From: Variovorax sp. IB41
Lineage (GTDB): Bacteria; Pseudomonadota; Gammaproteobacteria; Burkholderiales; Burkholderiaceae_C
Length of the DNA: 64,000 bases
NCBI RefSeq assembly: GCF_016405905.1
Contig: NZ_JAEFCB010000001.1
Location: 310,001 to 374,000 of the forward strand
Direction of reading: 5' to 3'
The position numbers and the translations under genes were made by a program. How positions within the stretch are numbered: the stretch's first letter is position 1; each line of letters opens with the position of its first letter. The notes under the pieces are model-generated. The model made no database searches and had not been told where the DNA came from. It worked only from the letters and a program-made list of their open reading frames with translations. This document shows positions 1 through 8,686 of the stretch, piece by piece.

Positions 1-1454
1 AGGCGGTAGCTGCTCTCGCTGGCCAGCAGCGTTCCCATGTCGGCCACGCCTTCCAGGCGCATCGCCACGCTCACCGCGTGGCCCGAGGGAATCTCGCCCG
101 CGGCCACCACGGCCATGCCGGTGTGCATGCCCATGCGGATGCCCAGGTGCGCACCGTGCGCCTGGCGGATGGCCTCGGCCCGGCTGTGGCCGAGGGCCGT
201 GAGTTCCAGCGCCGTCATGCTGGCCTGCCGCGCGTCGGTGTCGCTTGCGTGCGGGTAACCGAAGAGCACGATCATCCGGTCGCCCAGCGTGCCCGCCAGC
301 AGGCCGCCGCGCCGCGTGGCCACGTCGGAGAAACGGCCGAGCTCCTCGCGCTGCAGGAGCTCGAGTTTTTCGATGTCCGACGGCGGCACGGTGCCTTCGA
401 CGTCTTCGCTGTCTTCACCCTCCCCCGCATCGGGCCACACCGCGACGCTGCAGCACAGCACCGTCAACTGCCGTTTCTCGGAGAAGGCCCGCGGCGACGC
501 CACGGTGCGCGTGAGCGGATCGTCGTGCAGCTGTTGCTGTTGCTGCTGCGCGGACCGCAGTGCGCCCACGAGGTTGTCGAGCCTGAGCCGCCCGAGTTCG
601 GCCAGCAGCGTGGCCGCCGAGCCGCAGCGCTCGTCGGCCTTCTTCTTGAGCGCTTGCCGCAGCAGCGCGGCCACGGGATGCCCGGCGATCTCCGCCGGCA
701 GCGGCACTTCCAGCGGACTGAGCTGCTGGTGAAAGATCTCGGCTGTCGATTCGCCGCGCACGGCGGGTGAACCCGTCAGGCATTCGAGGAACATCAACCC
801 CCAGGCATAGAGGTCCGAGCGCACGCTGGGCGGCTCGCCGCGCAGTTGCTCGGGCGCGGTGTACGAGGGCGTGCCCAGGCACTCCTCGGCCATCGTGAGC
901 GTTGGAAACTGAAGGCCCCTGTGCAGCGGGATCACGGTGCTGATGCCGAAGTCCAGCACCTTCGCATGCGGCATTGCGCCGGTGAAGGTGACCATCACGT
1001 TGTCGGGCTTCAAGTCGCGGTGCACGATGCCGGCGCGGTGCGCGCAGTCCAGCGCATCGAGCACCTCGGCCATGAGATGGCCGGTCTCCGTCGCGGTCAG
1101 CGAGCCTCTGCGCCGCACCAGGCTGCGCAGCGTTTCGCCAGGCACGTATTCGAAGACGCCGTACACGCAGTCGCCCTCTTCGCCCTTGTCGAGCAACTGC
1201 ACGATATGCGGGTGGTGCAATGCTGCGCAGAGCTTGGTCTCGCGGTGAAAGCGTGCGACGCGCTGCTTGCCGTCCTCGACCTTCACCACCTTCACGGCAA
1301 CGACGGTGCCCGTGCGGCGCTGCATGGCGCGATAGACCGTGCCATAGCCGCCCGCGCCCAGCACGTCCAACAGGTCGTAGCCGGGAATGTGCTGTGCGAC
1401 CGACTCGCTTGCGTCGCCGCGGCCAATGACGGCGTCCTGCATTTCAGCCCCCAT
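1..1454 (-). CDS. Ser/Thr protein kinase fused to a nucleotide-cyclase-like domain (C-terminus cut by window edge)
   Basis: The gene runs off the left edge, so only about 484 N-terminal residues are visible. A eukaryotic-type kinase domain occupies roughly residues 26-290: glycine loop GAGGYG at 33-38, catalytic-lysine motif AVK with Lys55, HRDLKPDN at 145-152, DFG at 168-170, and an APE motif. A class III cyclase-like domain follows from about residue 345 (KRQLTVL, later GTLGDRMIVLFGYP). The usual first metal-binding segment (FCDLVGST in relatives) reads CCSVAV here, so the Asp is missing and cyclase activity is doubtful, while the kinase looks intact. Two in-frame ATGs at 1454 and 1442 compete as start. 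The architecture resembles kinase/cyclase fusions that usually continue into an ATPase and TPR region, which cannot be seen here. Confidence 0.88.
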   Translation of the reverse strand, partial: MGAEMQDAVIGRGDASESVAQHIPGYDLLDVLGAGGYGTVYRAMQRRTGTVVAVKVVKVEDGKQRVARFHRETKLCAALHHPHIVQLLDKGEEGDCVYGVFEYVPGETLRSLVRRRGSLTATETGHLMAEVLDALDCAHRAGIVHRDLKPDNVMVTFTGAMPHAKVLDFGISTVIPLHRGLQFPTLTMAEECLGTPSYTAPEQLRGEPPSVRSDLYAWGLMFLECLTGSPAVRGESTAEIFHQQLSPLEVPLPAEIAGHPVAALLRQALKKKADERCGSAATLLAELGRLRLDNLVGALRSAQQQQQQLHDDPLTRTVASPRAFSEKRQLTVLCCSVAVWPDAGEGEDSEDVEGTVPPSDIEKLELLQREELGRFSDVATRRGGLLAGTLGDRMIVLFGYPHASDTDARQASMTALELTALGHSRAEAIRQAHGAHLGIRMGMHTGMAVVAAGEIPSGHAVSVAMRLEGVADMGTLLASESSYR

Positions 1455-1672
1455 CTTCTTGTTGATCGGCAAACGCCATCCGACGGGCGCCGCAACAAGG
1501 ATTGCCACGCAACACCATCGTTTGAAACACGATTTGTTACTGTAGCTGACGGGGTGATTTTTTCGATCGAAAAATCTTTAAAAGAAGCCGCCGCGCAAGG
1601 GCTCTGGCGGTCTTTCTATTACGTGTGTGACCGCTATTACGCTGAAAGAATTCGCGCGTGCGGCCGCTGCGT
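1455..1672. promoter_or_regulatory. Intergenic region with a perfect 16-bp palindrome
   Basis: This lies upstream of the kinase gene and downstream of the aldo/keto reductase. It holds a perfect AT-rich palindrome, TTTTTCGATCGAAAAA, at 1559-1574, about 105 bp before the kinase start. A looser repeat (ATCGT at 1517-1521, ACGAT at 1529-1533) is nearer the gene. The stem is too AT-rich for a normal terminator, so an operator is the more likely reading. No regulator can be named. Confidence 0.4.
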
Positions 1673-2713
1673 TCAGGCGAAATCGGTCGACGGTTTTTCC
1701 CAGAGATTCACGCCGCCTTCCACCGCGTATTTGTCGATCTCCGCAAGCTCTTCGGCACTCAACGGCGCGTGGCGCAGTGCTGCGACGTTGTCGACGATCT
1801 GCTCGGGCCGGCTCGCGCCGATGAGCGCGGAACTCACGCGCGGATCGCGCAGCGTCCACGTCAGCGCGAGCTGCGCGAGGCTCTGTCCGCGGCGCTGGGC
1901 GATCTCGTTGAGCGCGCGTGCGCGTTCCACGTTGTCATGAGACAGGTGCTCCTGCTTGAGCGAACCGCCGCCCGGACGGTTGATGCGCGCATCGACCGGA
2001 ATGCCCTTCAGGTACTTGTCGGTGAGCAACCCTTGCGCGAGCGGCGTGAAGGCGATCACGCCCGCGCCGAGTTCGCCGGTGGCATCGAGCAGGTCCTTCT
2101 CGATCCAGCGGTTGAACAGGTTGTAGGCCGGCTGATGGATGAGCAGCGGCACCTTCCACTCGCGCAGCAGCGCAGCGATCTCGCGCGTCTTGCCCGCGGA
2201 GTACGACGAGATGCCGATGTACAGCGCCTTGCCCTGTTGCACGGCCTGCGCGAGTGCAGAGGCGGTTTCTTCCAGCGGCGTGTGCGGATCGAAGCGGTGC
2301 GAATAGAAGATGTCGACGTAGTCCACGCCCAGGCGCTTCAGGCTCTGGTCGAGGCTCGCTAGCACGTATTTGCGGGAGCCGCCGCCCTGGCCATACGGGC
2401 CGGGCCACATGTCCCAGCCGGCCTTGCTGGAGATGATGAGTTCGTCGCGGTAGGCCTTGAAGTCCTCGCGCAGCAGGCGGCCGAAATTGGTCTCCGCGCT
2501 GCCATATGGCGGGCCGTAGTTGTTGGCCAGGTCGAAATGGTTGATGCCCAGGTCGAACGCGGTGTGCAAGAGCTTGCGCTGCACGTCGATGGGCGTGCTG
2601 TCGCCGAAGTTGTGCCAGAGCCCGAGCGAGATGGCGGGCAGCACGAGCCCGCTGCGCCCGACGCGGCGATAGGGAATGGCGTCGTAGCGCTCGGCGGCGG
2701 CAAGGTAGGTCAT
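1673..2713 (-). CDS. Aldo/keto reductase, YghZ/MgrA type
   Basis: A 346-residue NADPH-dependent aldo/keto reductase of the branch that includes E. coli YghZ (L-glyceraldehyde 3-phosphate reductase), a detoxifier of small aldehydes. The catalytic tetrad is visible as Asp61, Tyr66, Lys97 and His139, and the C-terminal cofactor-binding segment SSALIGASRPEQI is present. The start at MTYLAAAERYD matches family N-termini. An in-frame ATG 33 bp upstream (2746) is possible but adds a non-homologous tail. It is transcribed divergently from the ABC operon that starts at 2866 and shares a 152-bp promoter region with it. The natural substrate is not determined by sequence. Confidence 0.9.
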   Translation of the reverse strand: MTYLAAAERYDAIPYRRVGRSGLVLPAISLGLWHNFGDSTPIDVQRKLLHTAFDLGINHFDLANNYGPPYGSAETNFGRLLREDFKAYRDELIISSKAGWDMWPGPYGQGGGSRKYVLASLDQSLKRLGVDYVDIFYSHRFDPHTPLEETASALAQAVQQGKALYIGISSYSAGKTREIAALLREWKVPLLIHQPAYNLFNRWIEKDLLDATGELGAGVIAFTPLAQGLLTDKYLKGIPVDARINRPGGGSLKQEHLSHDNVERARALNEIAQRRGQSLAQLALTWTLRDPRVSSALIGASRPEQIVDNVAALRHAPLSAEELAEIDKYAVEGGVNLWEKPSTDFA

Positions 2714-2865
2714 GGCGTGAGCAGAAGAGTGGGAAGGGAGCGACATGATGCCCGCGTGTTTGCGCATATGCATGCGCGGTTTTCTTCGTTGGTGACGCGC
2801 GCAGGGCTTTCTAGGATCGTCGCTTCCCAACCAGCCCCACCGCTCCCGTACCGGAGCGCGCCGTC

Positions 2866-3936
2866 ATGCCCATCGAGACGCTCTCCGAGACGCCCTCTTC
2901 CATTCCTTCGCGCCGCGTGGCGCTCAAGGCGCTTGCATCTCTCGCATCCGTCACGGCCATCGGCAGCCTGGCCCTGGCGGGCTGCTCGCGGGAAGACAAG
3001 GCGGCAGCGGCCAGCGGCCCGGCCGTGGTGAAGAAGACCGGCGACAAGGTCGCCTTCAAGTACCCCAACAACCCGTCGTTCGACCTCATCTACCTGGCCG
3101 ACGAGCTCGGCTACTTCGAGGGCACCAACACCCACCCCGAGTACGTCGGCAAGATCGCCGCGCCGCAGATCATTCCGCTCGTGGGCACGGGCGAGATCGA
3201 CTTCGGCAGCCGCATGGTGCCACTGGTGATCTCGGCCATCGCGTCGGGCGCGGACCTCAAGGTGGTGGCCGCGGGCGGCAAGACGCTGCAGGAAGCGCCG
3301 CACATGAAGTACTTCGTCCGCAAGGACTCGGGCATCCGCAATCCGAAGGACCTCGAAGGCAAGACCATCGGCTTCAACAGCTTCGGCGCCTGCGCCGAGT
3401 TCGTGACCAAGAAGTACCTGCGCCAGCACGACGTGGATGTGACGAAGATCAACTTCGTCGTCATTCCCGACGAGCAGGCCGAGCAGACGCTGGTGACGGG
3501 CAACACCGATCTCGCGATCATCCATGCGCCCTTCTCGGGCCGCGCGGACAACGCCGAGTCGCTGGTGCGCCTGTGGAGCGACTTCGACCTCGATGGCGGC
3601 CTGGGCGGCATGGCGCCCTACAGCGCGCACGGCCAGTTCATCCGCCAGCACCCCGAGGCGGTGCGCGACGTGGTCGCCGCGCTCGCCAAGGCCGGCAACT
3701 GGGTCAACGCCAACACCGAGGAAGCGCGCAAGCTCGTGGCCAAGCGCATCAACATGGACCTGAAGAACGTCGACCGCTATGCCTACGTCGACGACCTGGT
3801 GGTGACCGAGCCGCCGATCCAGTACTACATCGACATCCTGCAGTCCGAGGGCAAGCTCGCCGCGGGCAAGGTGGCGGTGAAGGACGTGTACACCAACGAA
3901 TTCAATCCCTTCGCGCAGCCGGCCGCGAAGTCCTGA
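2866..3936 (+). CDS. ABC transporter substrate-binding lipoprotein, NMT1/SsuA/TauA-like
   Basis: A 356-residue periplasmic binding protein of the sulfonate/nitrate/thiamine-precursor family. The N-terminus has a twin-arginine-like stretch (SRRVALKAL) followed by a lipobox LAGC at about residues 37-40, suggesting a membrane-anchored lipoprotein that may use Tat export. The body shows typical family features: DLIYLADELGYFEG, IIPLVGTGEIDFG, and LEGKTIGFNSFGA. A GGAG ribosome site lies about nine bases before the ATG. It is the first gene of a tight operon with an ATPase, a permease and a second binding protein. The ligand (alkanesulfonate, taurine, nitrile or another small organic acid) cannot be told from sequence. 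Confidence 0.88.
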   Translation: MPIETLSETPSSIPSRRVALKALASLASVTAIGSLALAGCSREDKAAAASGPAVVKKTGDKVAFKYPNNPSFDLIYLADELGYFEGTNTHPEYVGKIAAPQIIPLVGTGEIDFGSRMVPLVISAIASGADLKVVAAGGKTLQEAPHMKYFVRKDSGIRNPKDLEGKTIGFNSFGACAEFVTKKYLRQHDVDVTKINFVVIPDEQAEQTLVTGNTDLAIIHAPFSGRADNAESLVRLWSDFDLDGGLGGMAPYSAHGQFIRQHPEAVRDVVAALAKAGNWVNANTEEARKLVAKRINMDLKNVDRYAYVDDLVVTEPPIQYYIDILQSEGKLAAGKVAVKDVYTNEFNPFAQPAAKS

Positions 3937-3950
3937 ACCGCACACGCGCC

Positions 3951-4760
3951 ATGAGCCTCAAGATCTCGGCCCGCGACGTGCGGATGGACTACGCCGCGCG
4001 CGGCGCGAGCGAGCGCGTGCGGGTGCTCGATGGCTTCGACCTCGATGTGCGCGAGGGCGAATTCCTCTCGGTGCTCGGCCCCTCGGGCTGCGGCAAGTCG
4101 ACGTTCCTGGGCATCCTGGCGGGGCTCACCGAGCGCACCGGCGGACGCATCGCCATCAACGGGCAGCCGCTCGCGGGCATCAACCGCAACCAGGGCGTGG
4201 TGTTCCAGGGCTATGCGCTCTTTCCGTGGCTCTCGGTGCTCGACAACATCGCGGTCGGGCTCGAGATACGCGGCATCGGCAAGGCCGAGCGCCGCCGCAC
4301 CGCGCACGAATACCTGGAGCTCGTTGGCCTGCACGGCTTTGCCGACCGCTACCCGCACGAGATCTCGGGCGGCATGAAGCAGCGCGTGGCCATCGCGCGC
4401 TCGCTGGCCTACAAGCCCGACGTGCTGCTGATGGACGAGCCCTTCGCCGCGCTCGATGCGCAGACGCGCGAGATCCTGCAGGGCGAGCTGCTGCGCATCT
4501 GGGAGCAGTACCGCAAGACCATCGTCTTCATCACGCACAGCCTGGAGGAAGCGGTGTACCTCTCGGACCGCGTGGCGGTGATGACGCAGCGGCCGGGCCG
4601 CATCAAGGACATCATCGACATCCCGCTCGCGCGCCCGCGCTCGGCGGAGATTCGCCATTCGACCGAATTCGCCGCGCTGCGCCAGCGTGCGTGGGAGGTG
4701 CTCAAGGATGAAGTGCAGGCCGGGCTGAAGCCGCGGTCGCTGGAAGGTGTGGTGTCATGA
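3951..4760 (+). CDS. ABC transporter ATP-binding protein, SsuB/TauB type
   Basis: A 269-residue ATPase that powers the transporter encoded by its neighbours. Motifs: Walker A GPSGCGKST near residues 43-51, Q-loop VVFQGYALFPW, signature SGGMKQR, Walker B VLLMDEPFAALD, and H-loop ITHSLEEA. The SGGMKQR signature and the phrase VMTQRPGRI are characteristic of the nitrate/sulfonate/taurine subfamily. A longer in-frame reading exists upstream but overlaps the binding-protein gene. The ATG at 3951, 15 bp after the preceding stop, gives the family length. The last four bases overlap the permease start (ATGA), implying coupled translation. Confidence 0.93.
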   Translation: MSLKISARDVRMDYAARGASERVRVLDGFDLDVREGEFLSVLGPSGCGKSTFLGILAGLTERTGGRIAINGQPLAGINRNQGVVFQGYALFPWLSVLDNIAVGLEIRGIGKAERRRTAHEYLELVGLHGFADRYPHEISGGMKQRVAIARSLAYKPDVLLMDEPFAALDAQTREILQGELLRIWEQYRKTIVFITHSLEEAVYLSDRVAVMTQRPGRIKDIIDIPLARPRSAEIRHSTEFAALRQRAWEVLKDEVQAGLKPRSLEGVVS

Positions 4761-5584
4761 GCGCCGTGCTCGACGCGCCCGCAGCGCGCACGCCCCACCG
4801 CTTCGTCAAGCTCGCGCGCAGCTTCGCCCGCGTGGCCGAACGCGGCATCGGCATCGCGGTCTTCCTGGCGCTGTGGGAGGCGCTGCCGCGCCTGGGCATC
4901 GTGAGCGACGCCTACCTGAGCCCGCCCTCCGCCGTCATCGCCAGCATCGCGCAGCTCGTGGATACCGGCCAGCTCTGGAAGCACCTGGCCGCGAGCCTGC
5001 AGCGCTCGCTGTGGGGCCTGCTGCTCGCAAGCTTCTTCGGCGTGGTGCTAGGTTTGCTGATCGGCAGCTCGAAGCGGCTGGCGGCCATCGTCGATCCGGT
5101 GCTGCAGCTCTTCAGGCAGACCTCGGCCTTCGCGCTGTTTCCGGTGTTCATCCTGTTCCTGGGCATCGGCGAGCTGTCGAAGGTGGCGATCATCTTCTGG
5201 GCGTCGTTCTGGCCCGTGCTGCTGAGCACCGTGAGCGGCGTCAAGCAAGTGGATCGCCTGCTCGTCAACTCGGCGCTGTCGATGGGCGCCTCGCAGCGCT
5301 TCATCTTCTTCAAGGTGGTGCTGCCGGCCTCGCTGCCGTCGATCTTCACCGGCGTGCGGCTCGCGGGGGCCTACAGCATCACCGCGCTGGTCGCGGCCGA
5401 GATGATCGGCGCGCACTCGGGCCTGGGCTTTCTCACGCTCAATTCGCAAGAGACCTTCCAGATCCCGACGATGTACGCCGGCATCCTGCTGCTGGCCGTG
5501 CTCGGGCTGCTGCTCAACTACCTGCTCGCCTTGCTGGAGCGGCGGCTGCTGCGCTGGCGCAAGGGGCTGAGCCTCGATGACTGA
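4757..5584 (+). CDS. ABC transporter permease, SsuC/TauC type
   Basis: A 275-residue inner-membrane permease with about six transmembrane helices (clear segments near residues 32-50, 88-108, 125-150, 205-225 and 240-262). The cytoplasmic EAA-type loop (SMGASQRFIFFKVVLPASLPSIFTG), which docks on the ATPase, is intact. It overlaps the ATPase by four bases and the next gene by eight, so all four genes are probably one transcript. The subfamily transports alkanesulfonates, taurine, nitrate or related anions. Confidence 0.92.
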   Translation: MSAVLDAPAARTPHRFVKLARSFARVAERGIGIAVFLALWEALPRLGIVSDAYLSPPSAVIASIAQLVDTGQLWKHLAASLQRSLWGLLLASFFGVVLGLLIGSSKRLAAIVDPVLQLFRQTSAFALFPVFILFLGIGELSKVAIIFWASFWPVLLSTVSGVKQVDRLLVNSALSMGASQRFIFFKVVLPASLPSIFTGVRLAGAYSITALVAAEMIGAHSGLGFLTLNSQETFQIPTMYAGILLLAVLGLLLNYLLALLERRLLRWRKGLSLDD

Positions 5585-6434
5585 GCGCAAGCTGGCGGCG
5601 GCAGGCGCGGCGCTCATTGCGGCCGTGGCGCTCGCGGGCATCGGCGGCGCCTGGGCCTTCGCGACGCCCTCGCTGTCGAGCCTGCCGAAAGGCCCGGTGC
5701 TCGCCCGCGCCATCGAACGCGGCAAGCTCGTCGTCGGCGTGCGTCGCTATCCACGTCCCGCCCCGCCCGAGGCGCCGACGCCGCCCGAGCCCGATGGCTT
5801 CGACGCCACGCTGGCCCGGCAGGTGGCGCAGTCGCTCGGGGTGCCGCTGGAACTGGTCGGCCTCGATGCGGCCGCGCAGGAAGCCGCGCTGCGCGAAGGC
5901 CGCATCGACCTGCTGGTCGCCGGCGTGCCCGCGCAGACTGCGCAGGACATCGCCGCCGCACCCGGCAGCTACGACATCGGCCGCGGCCTCGTGGTCGCGC
6001 TGCGCCGCGGCAAGGTGCAGGCGGCGTCCGCGCTGCGCGGTGCCACGGTATGCGTCGGCGAAGGCTCGGGCTATGCGGGCGCGGTGTCGCAACGCTATGG
6101 GGCCGAGCCGCGCAGCTATCCGTCGTCCGTGCATGCGGCATCGGCCTTCATGGCCGGTGAATGCGCCGCGCTCGCCGAGGACGGCGAGGTGCTGGAGCGG
6201 CTCATGCAGAACGAGGAATGGCGCTTCTACAAGCCGCTGGCGAGCGACCTGCGTCCGCCAGCGGATGCAGCCATCCGCTTGCCGGAGGGCGATAGCGTGT
6301 CACGCGATTACCTGGCCGCGGCGCTGCGGCAATGGCGCGCCGATGGCACGCTGAGCAAGGCGCGCGGTGCGCGGGCGGGCAACCTGCAGTTCGAGATCAC
6401 GCTGCTCAAGGATGGGTTTGTCTGCCACTCCTAG
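5577..6434 (+). CDS. Second periplasmic binding protein of the operon, family 3 (amino-acid type)
   Basis: A 285-residue exported protein with an N-terminal hydrophobic segment (residues 6-28) and the opening fold of family 3 solute-binding proteins: GKLVVGVRRYP, then DGFDATLARQVAQSLG and EGRIDLLVAGVP. Its start overlaps the permease stop by eight bases. Its class differs from the NMT1-like protein that opens the same operon, so the transporter has two unrelated candidate receptors. It may widen substrate range, act as a sensor, or serve another permease. A proline-rich insert (RPAPPEAPTPPEP) near residue 60 is unusual. Confidence 0.75.
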   Translation: MTERKLAAAGAALIAAVALAGIGGAWAFATPSLSSLPKGPVLARAIERGKLVVGVRRYPRPAPPEAPTPPEPDGFDATLARQVAQSLGVPLELVGLDAAAQEAALREGRIDLLVAGVPAQTAQDIAAAPGSYDIGRGLVVALRRGKVQAASALRGATVCVGEGSGYAGAVSQRYGAEPRSYPSSVHAASAFMAGECAALAEDGEVLERLMQNEEWRFYKPLASDLRPPADAAIRLPEGDSVSRDYLAAALRQWRADGTLSKARGARAGNLQFEITLLKDGFVCHS

Positions 6435-6474
6435 ACTGAGGGCCGCCGATGTCCAGGCTCCGCATGACGGCAGA

Positions 6475-6957
6475 ATGGCCGCCATGGACGAACTCATCGG
6501 TCTTCTTTTCGCCATCCTGCTCTGGCGCGTCTTGCTTGCCGCGCTGTTCGGTTTCGCAATCGGCATGGCGCTGGCGCAGGTCTTCCCCGGGTTCGGCGCA
6601 GGCGCCGTCGCCACAGTCACGCTGCTCGCGCTGTTCGGCGGTGTCATGTGGCATGCATCGGCGATCGCCGCGGCCGCGCCGGCGGACGCGCCCAAGGCCG
6701 AGCAGCAGCCGATATCGCGGCCCATCGCTTTTCTCGGCATCGCGCTCGTCGGCCTTCTGGTCGGCGGCGTGTACGACTACCTGCTCTCGTCGGGCCCGAT
6801 CGCGCTCTCGGTCCTGGTCGTCTCGTCGATCATGCTGGTTTCGGTGGGTGGAGCGATCACGAAAACGCCTGTCTATCTCAAGGACCTGCTGTTCATGGTC
6901 GCAGCCTTGGTCGCGGGCTTCGTGGTGCCGTGGGCCATCGCCACGCTTCTGGGCTGA
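6475..6957 (+). CDS. Small integral membrane protein of unknown function
   Basis: About 160 residues with five probable transmembrane helices (roughly residues 5-25, 28-48, 55-75, 88-108, 115-135, with a further hydrophobic C-terminus), separated by a short Ala/Pro/Lys-rich loop (PADAPKAEQQP). I do not recognise a family. The start could be the ATG at 6475 or the ATG at 6484; longer upstream readings are rich in Arg/Ser and look non-coding. It follows the ABC operon by 40 bp and converges on the MFS gene, with stops only three bases apart. Confidence 0.7.
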   Translation: MAAMDELIGLLFAILLWRVLLAALFGFAIGMALAQVFPGFGAGAVATVTLLALFGGVMWHASAIAAAAPADAPKAEQQPISRPIAFLGIALVGLLVGGVYDYLLSSGPIALSVLVVSSIMLVSVGGAITKTPVYLKDLLFMVAALVAGFVVPWAIATLLG

Positions 6958-6960
6958 GCC

Positions 6961-8448
6961 CTACTTCTGCGCCGCCTTGGCTTCCCGAGCGGCCGAACTC
7001 TCCAGCCCTTCCTTCGGCAGCCACAACGCCAGCGCCACCACGCCCAGGCTCACGACCAGCATCATCAGGAACGTGAGGTGCAGCGAACTGCCCAGCGCGA
7101 GGCGGATGCCCGCATCGCCCGCGACGGAGCCGTGCACGCCCTGCAGCAGCAGGCGCAGTTCGTCGTCGGTGAACATCATGCTGCCGTCGCCGCGCGTCAG
7201 GCCGAGGTTGAAGACCGCGCCGAAGAACGCCGCGCCCAGTGCGCTCCCCAGGTTGCGCGAGAACACGTTCGACGCCGTGGCGATGCCGCGCTGCGAGAGC
7301 TCCACGCCCTCCTGGATCAGGATCAGCGAACTCAGGCTCATCACGCCCATGCCCAGGCCGATGATGAACGAGCCGATGGCCGGCAGCACCGGCGAGCTGC
7401 CGGCACCGAGCAGCGCGAAGGTCGCGGTGCCCACCGGAATCAGCGCGGCGCCCACGACCACCATGCGCCACAGCCCGATGCGGTGGAAGGTACGCGAGGT
7501 CAGCGTCGCGCCGATGGGCCAGCCCAGCATCACCATCGTGAGCGTGAGGCCGGCCGTGACCGACGAGCGCTCCAGCACCACCTGCACGTACATCGGCAGG
7601 AACGTGGTGATGCCGATCAGCACCATGCCGGCGAGCATCGCCGCGCCGTTGACCGTGGCGATCATCCGGGCGCCCCAGAGCTTGAGCGACACCATCGGGT
7701 CGGCCGCGCGGCGCTCCTGCGCGATGAAGAGCGCGAGCGTGACCACGAAGAGCCCCGCCCATGCGAGCGCGACGCCCGAGTTGCCGACGCCGAACTCGGT
7801 CAGCGCGATCATCAGCGACGCGATGCCGACGGTGAACAGCACCGCACCCACCATGTCGATGGACGAGCGGCGCACCGTCGGCGCCTCGTGCAGGAAGAAC
7901 CAGAAACCCGCCGCCGCGGCCAGGCCGATGGGCACGTTGACCCAGAAGATCCAGGCCCACGACAGCTTCTGCACGATGAGCGCGCCGATCATCGGCCCGA
8001 CCACCGCCGAAACGGCCCACACGCTCGCGAGGTAGCCCTGCACCTTGCCGCGTTCGCGCACCGGGTAGAGGTCGCCGACGATGGTGAGCGACACCGGCTG
8101 GATGGCGCCCGCGCCGATGCCCTGGATGAGCCGGAAGCAGATCATGGCCGGCATCGACCACGAGAAGCCCGCCAGCACCGAGCCGATGATGAAGATCGCG
8201 ATGCCCACGAACATGATGGGCTTGCGGCCGTACAGATCGGAGAGCTTGCCGAACACCACGGTCATCGCGGTCTGCGCGAGCAGGAACGAGGCGAAGACCC
8301 AGCTGTAGAGATGCAGCCCGCCGAGTTCGGAGGCGATCTGCGGCATGACGGTGGAGACGATGGTGGCTTCGATGGCGACCATGGCCATGGAGGCCATGAT
8401 CGATGCGATGACCAGGGGGCGGTTTGTAGTTTTGGTGCTGGCGCTCAT
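6961..8448 (-). CDS. MFS exporter of the DHA2 (EmrB/QacA) drug-resistance group
   Basis: A 495-residue proton-coupled exporter of the 14-helix DHA2 group. Visible signatures are motif A (GKLSDLYGRKP) in the loop after helix 2 and the antiporter motif C (SAVVGPMIGALI) in helix 5. The N-terminus ASMAMVAIEATIVSTVMPQI is typical of helix 1. The start at MSASTKTTNRP was chosen because residues further upstream have no membrane or family character. No membrane-fusion (EmrA) partner or TetR/MarR regulator is adjacent, so substrate and control are unknown. Confidence 0.92.
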   Translation of the reverse strand: MSASTKTTNRPLVIASIMASMAMVAIEATIVSTVMPQIASELGGLHLYSWVFASFLLAQTAMTVVFGKLSDLYGRKPIMFVGIAIFIIGSVLAGFSWSMPAMICFRLIQGIGAGAIQPVSLTIVGDLYPVRERGKVQGYLASVWAVSAVVGPMIGALIVQKLSWAWIFWVNVPIGLAAAAGFWFFLHEAPTVRRSSIDMVGAVLFTVGIASLMIALTEFGVGNSGVALAWAGLFVVTLALFIAQERRAADPMVSLKLWGARMIATVNGAAMLAGMVLIGITTFLPMYVQVVLERSSVTAGLTLTMVMLGWPIGATLTSRTFHRIGLWRMVVVGAALIPVGTATFALLGAGSSPVLPAIGSFIIGLGMGVMSLSSLILIQEGVELSQRGIATASNVFSRNLGSALGAAFFGAVFNLGLTRGDGSMMFTDDELRLLLQGVHGSVAGDAGIRLALGSSLHLTFLMMLVVSLGVVALALWLPKEGLESSAAREAKAAQK

Positions 8449-8686
8449 GGGGTGTGTCGGGCCTGAAGCTGCCCCGGACGGAGGTGTCCGGCAAGCTGAG
8501 GTGAGGTGGCGGGGCCGCGAGGCGTCGATGCTATCGGGGCGCGCGGATCCGTGCTGGCGCTCGGGCACTCGCGCTGTCTTGTTCGCGCGATCGAACGGGC
8601 TTGCGATATCGCCTTGTCGCCAGAGGATTCGATCCGGGCGCAACAACATCGAGGCCGGCTTTCGCGGCCCCGCGTAGCGCGCCGGC

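Noticed and set aside
6893..8494. A second minus-strand frame covering the MFS gene
   Set aside because: It is the +1 shadow of the exporter; the exporter frame has 14 helices and motifs A and C.
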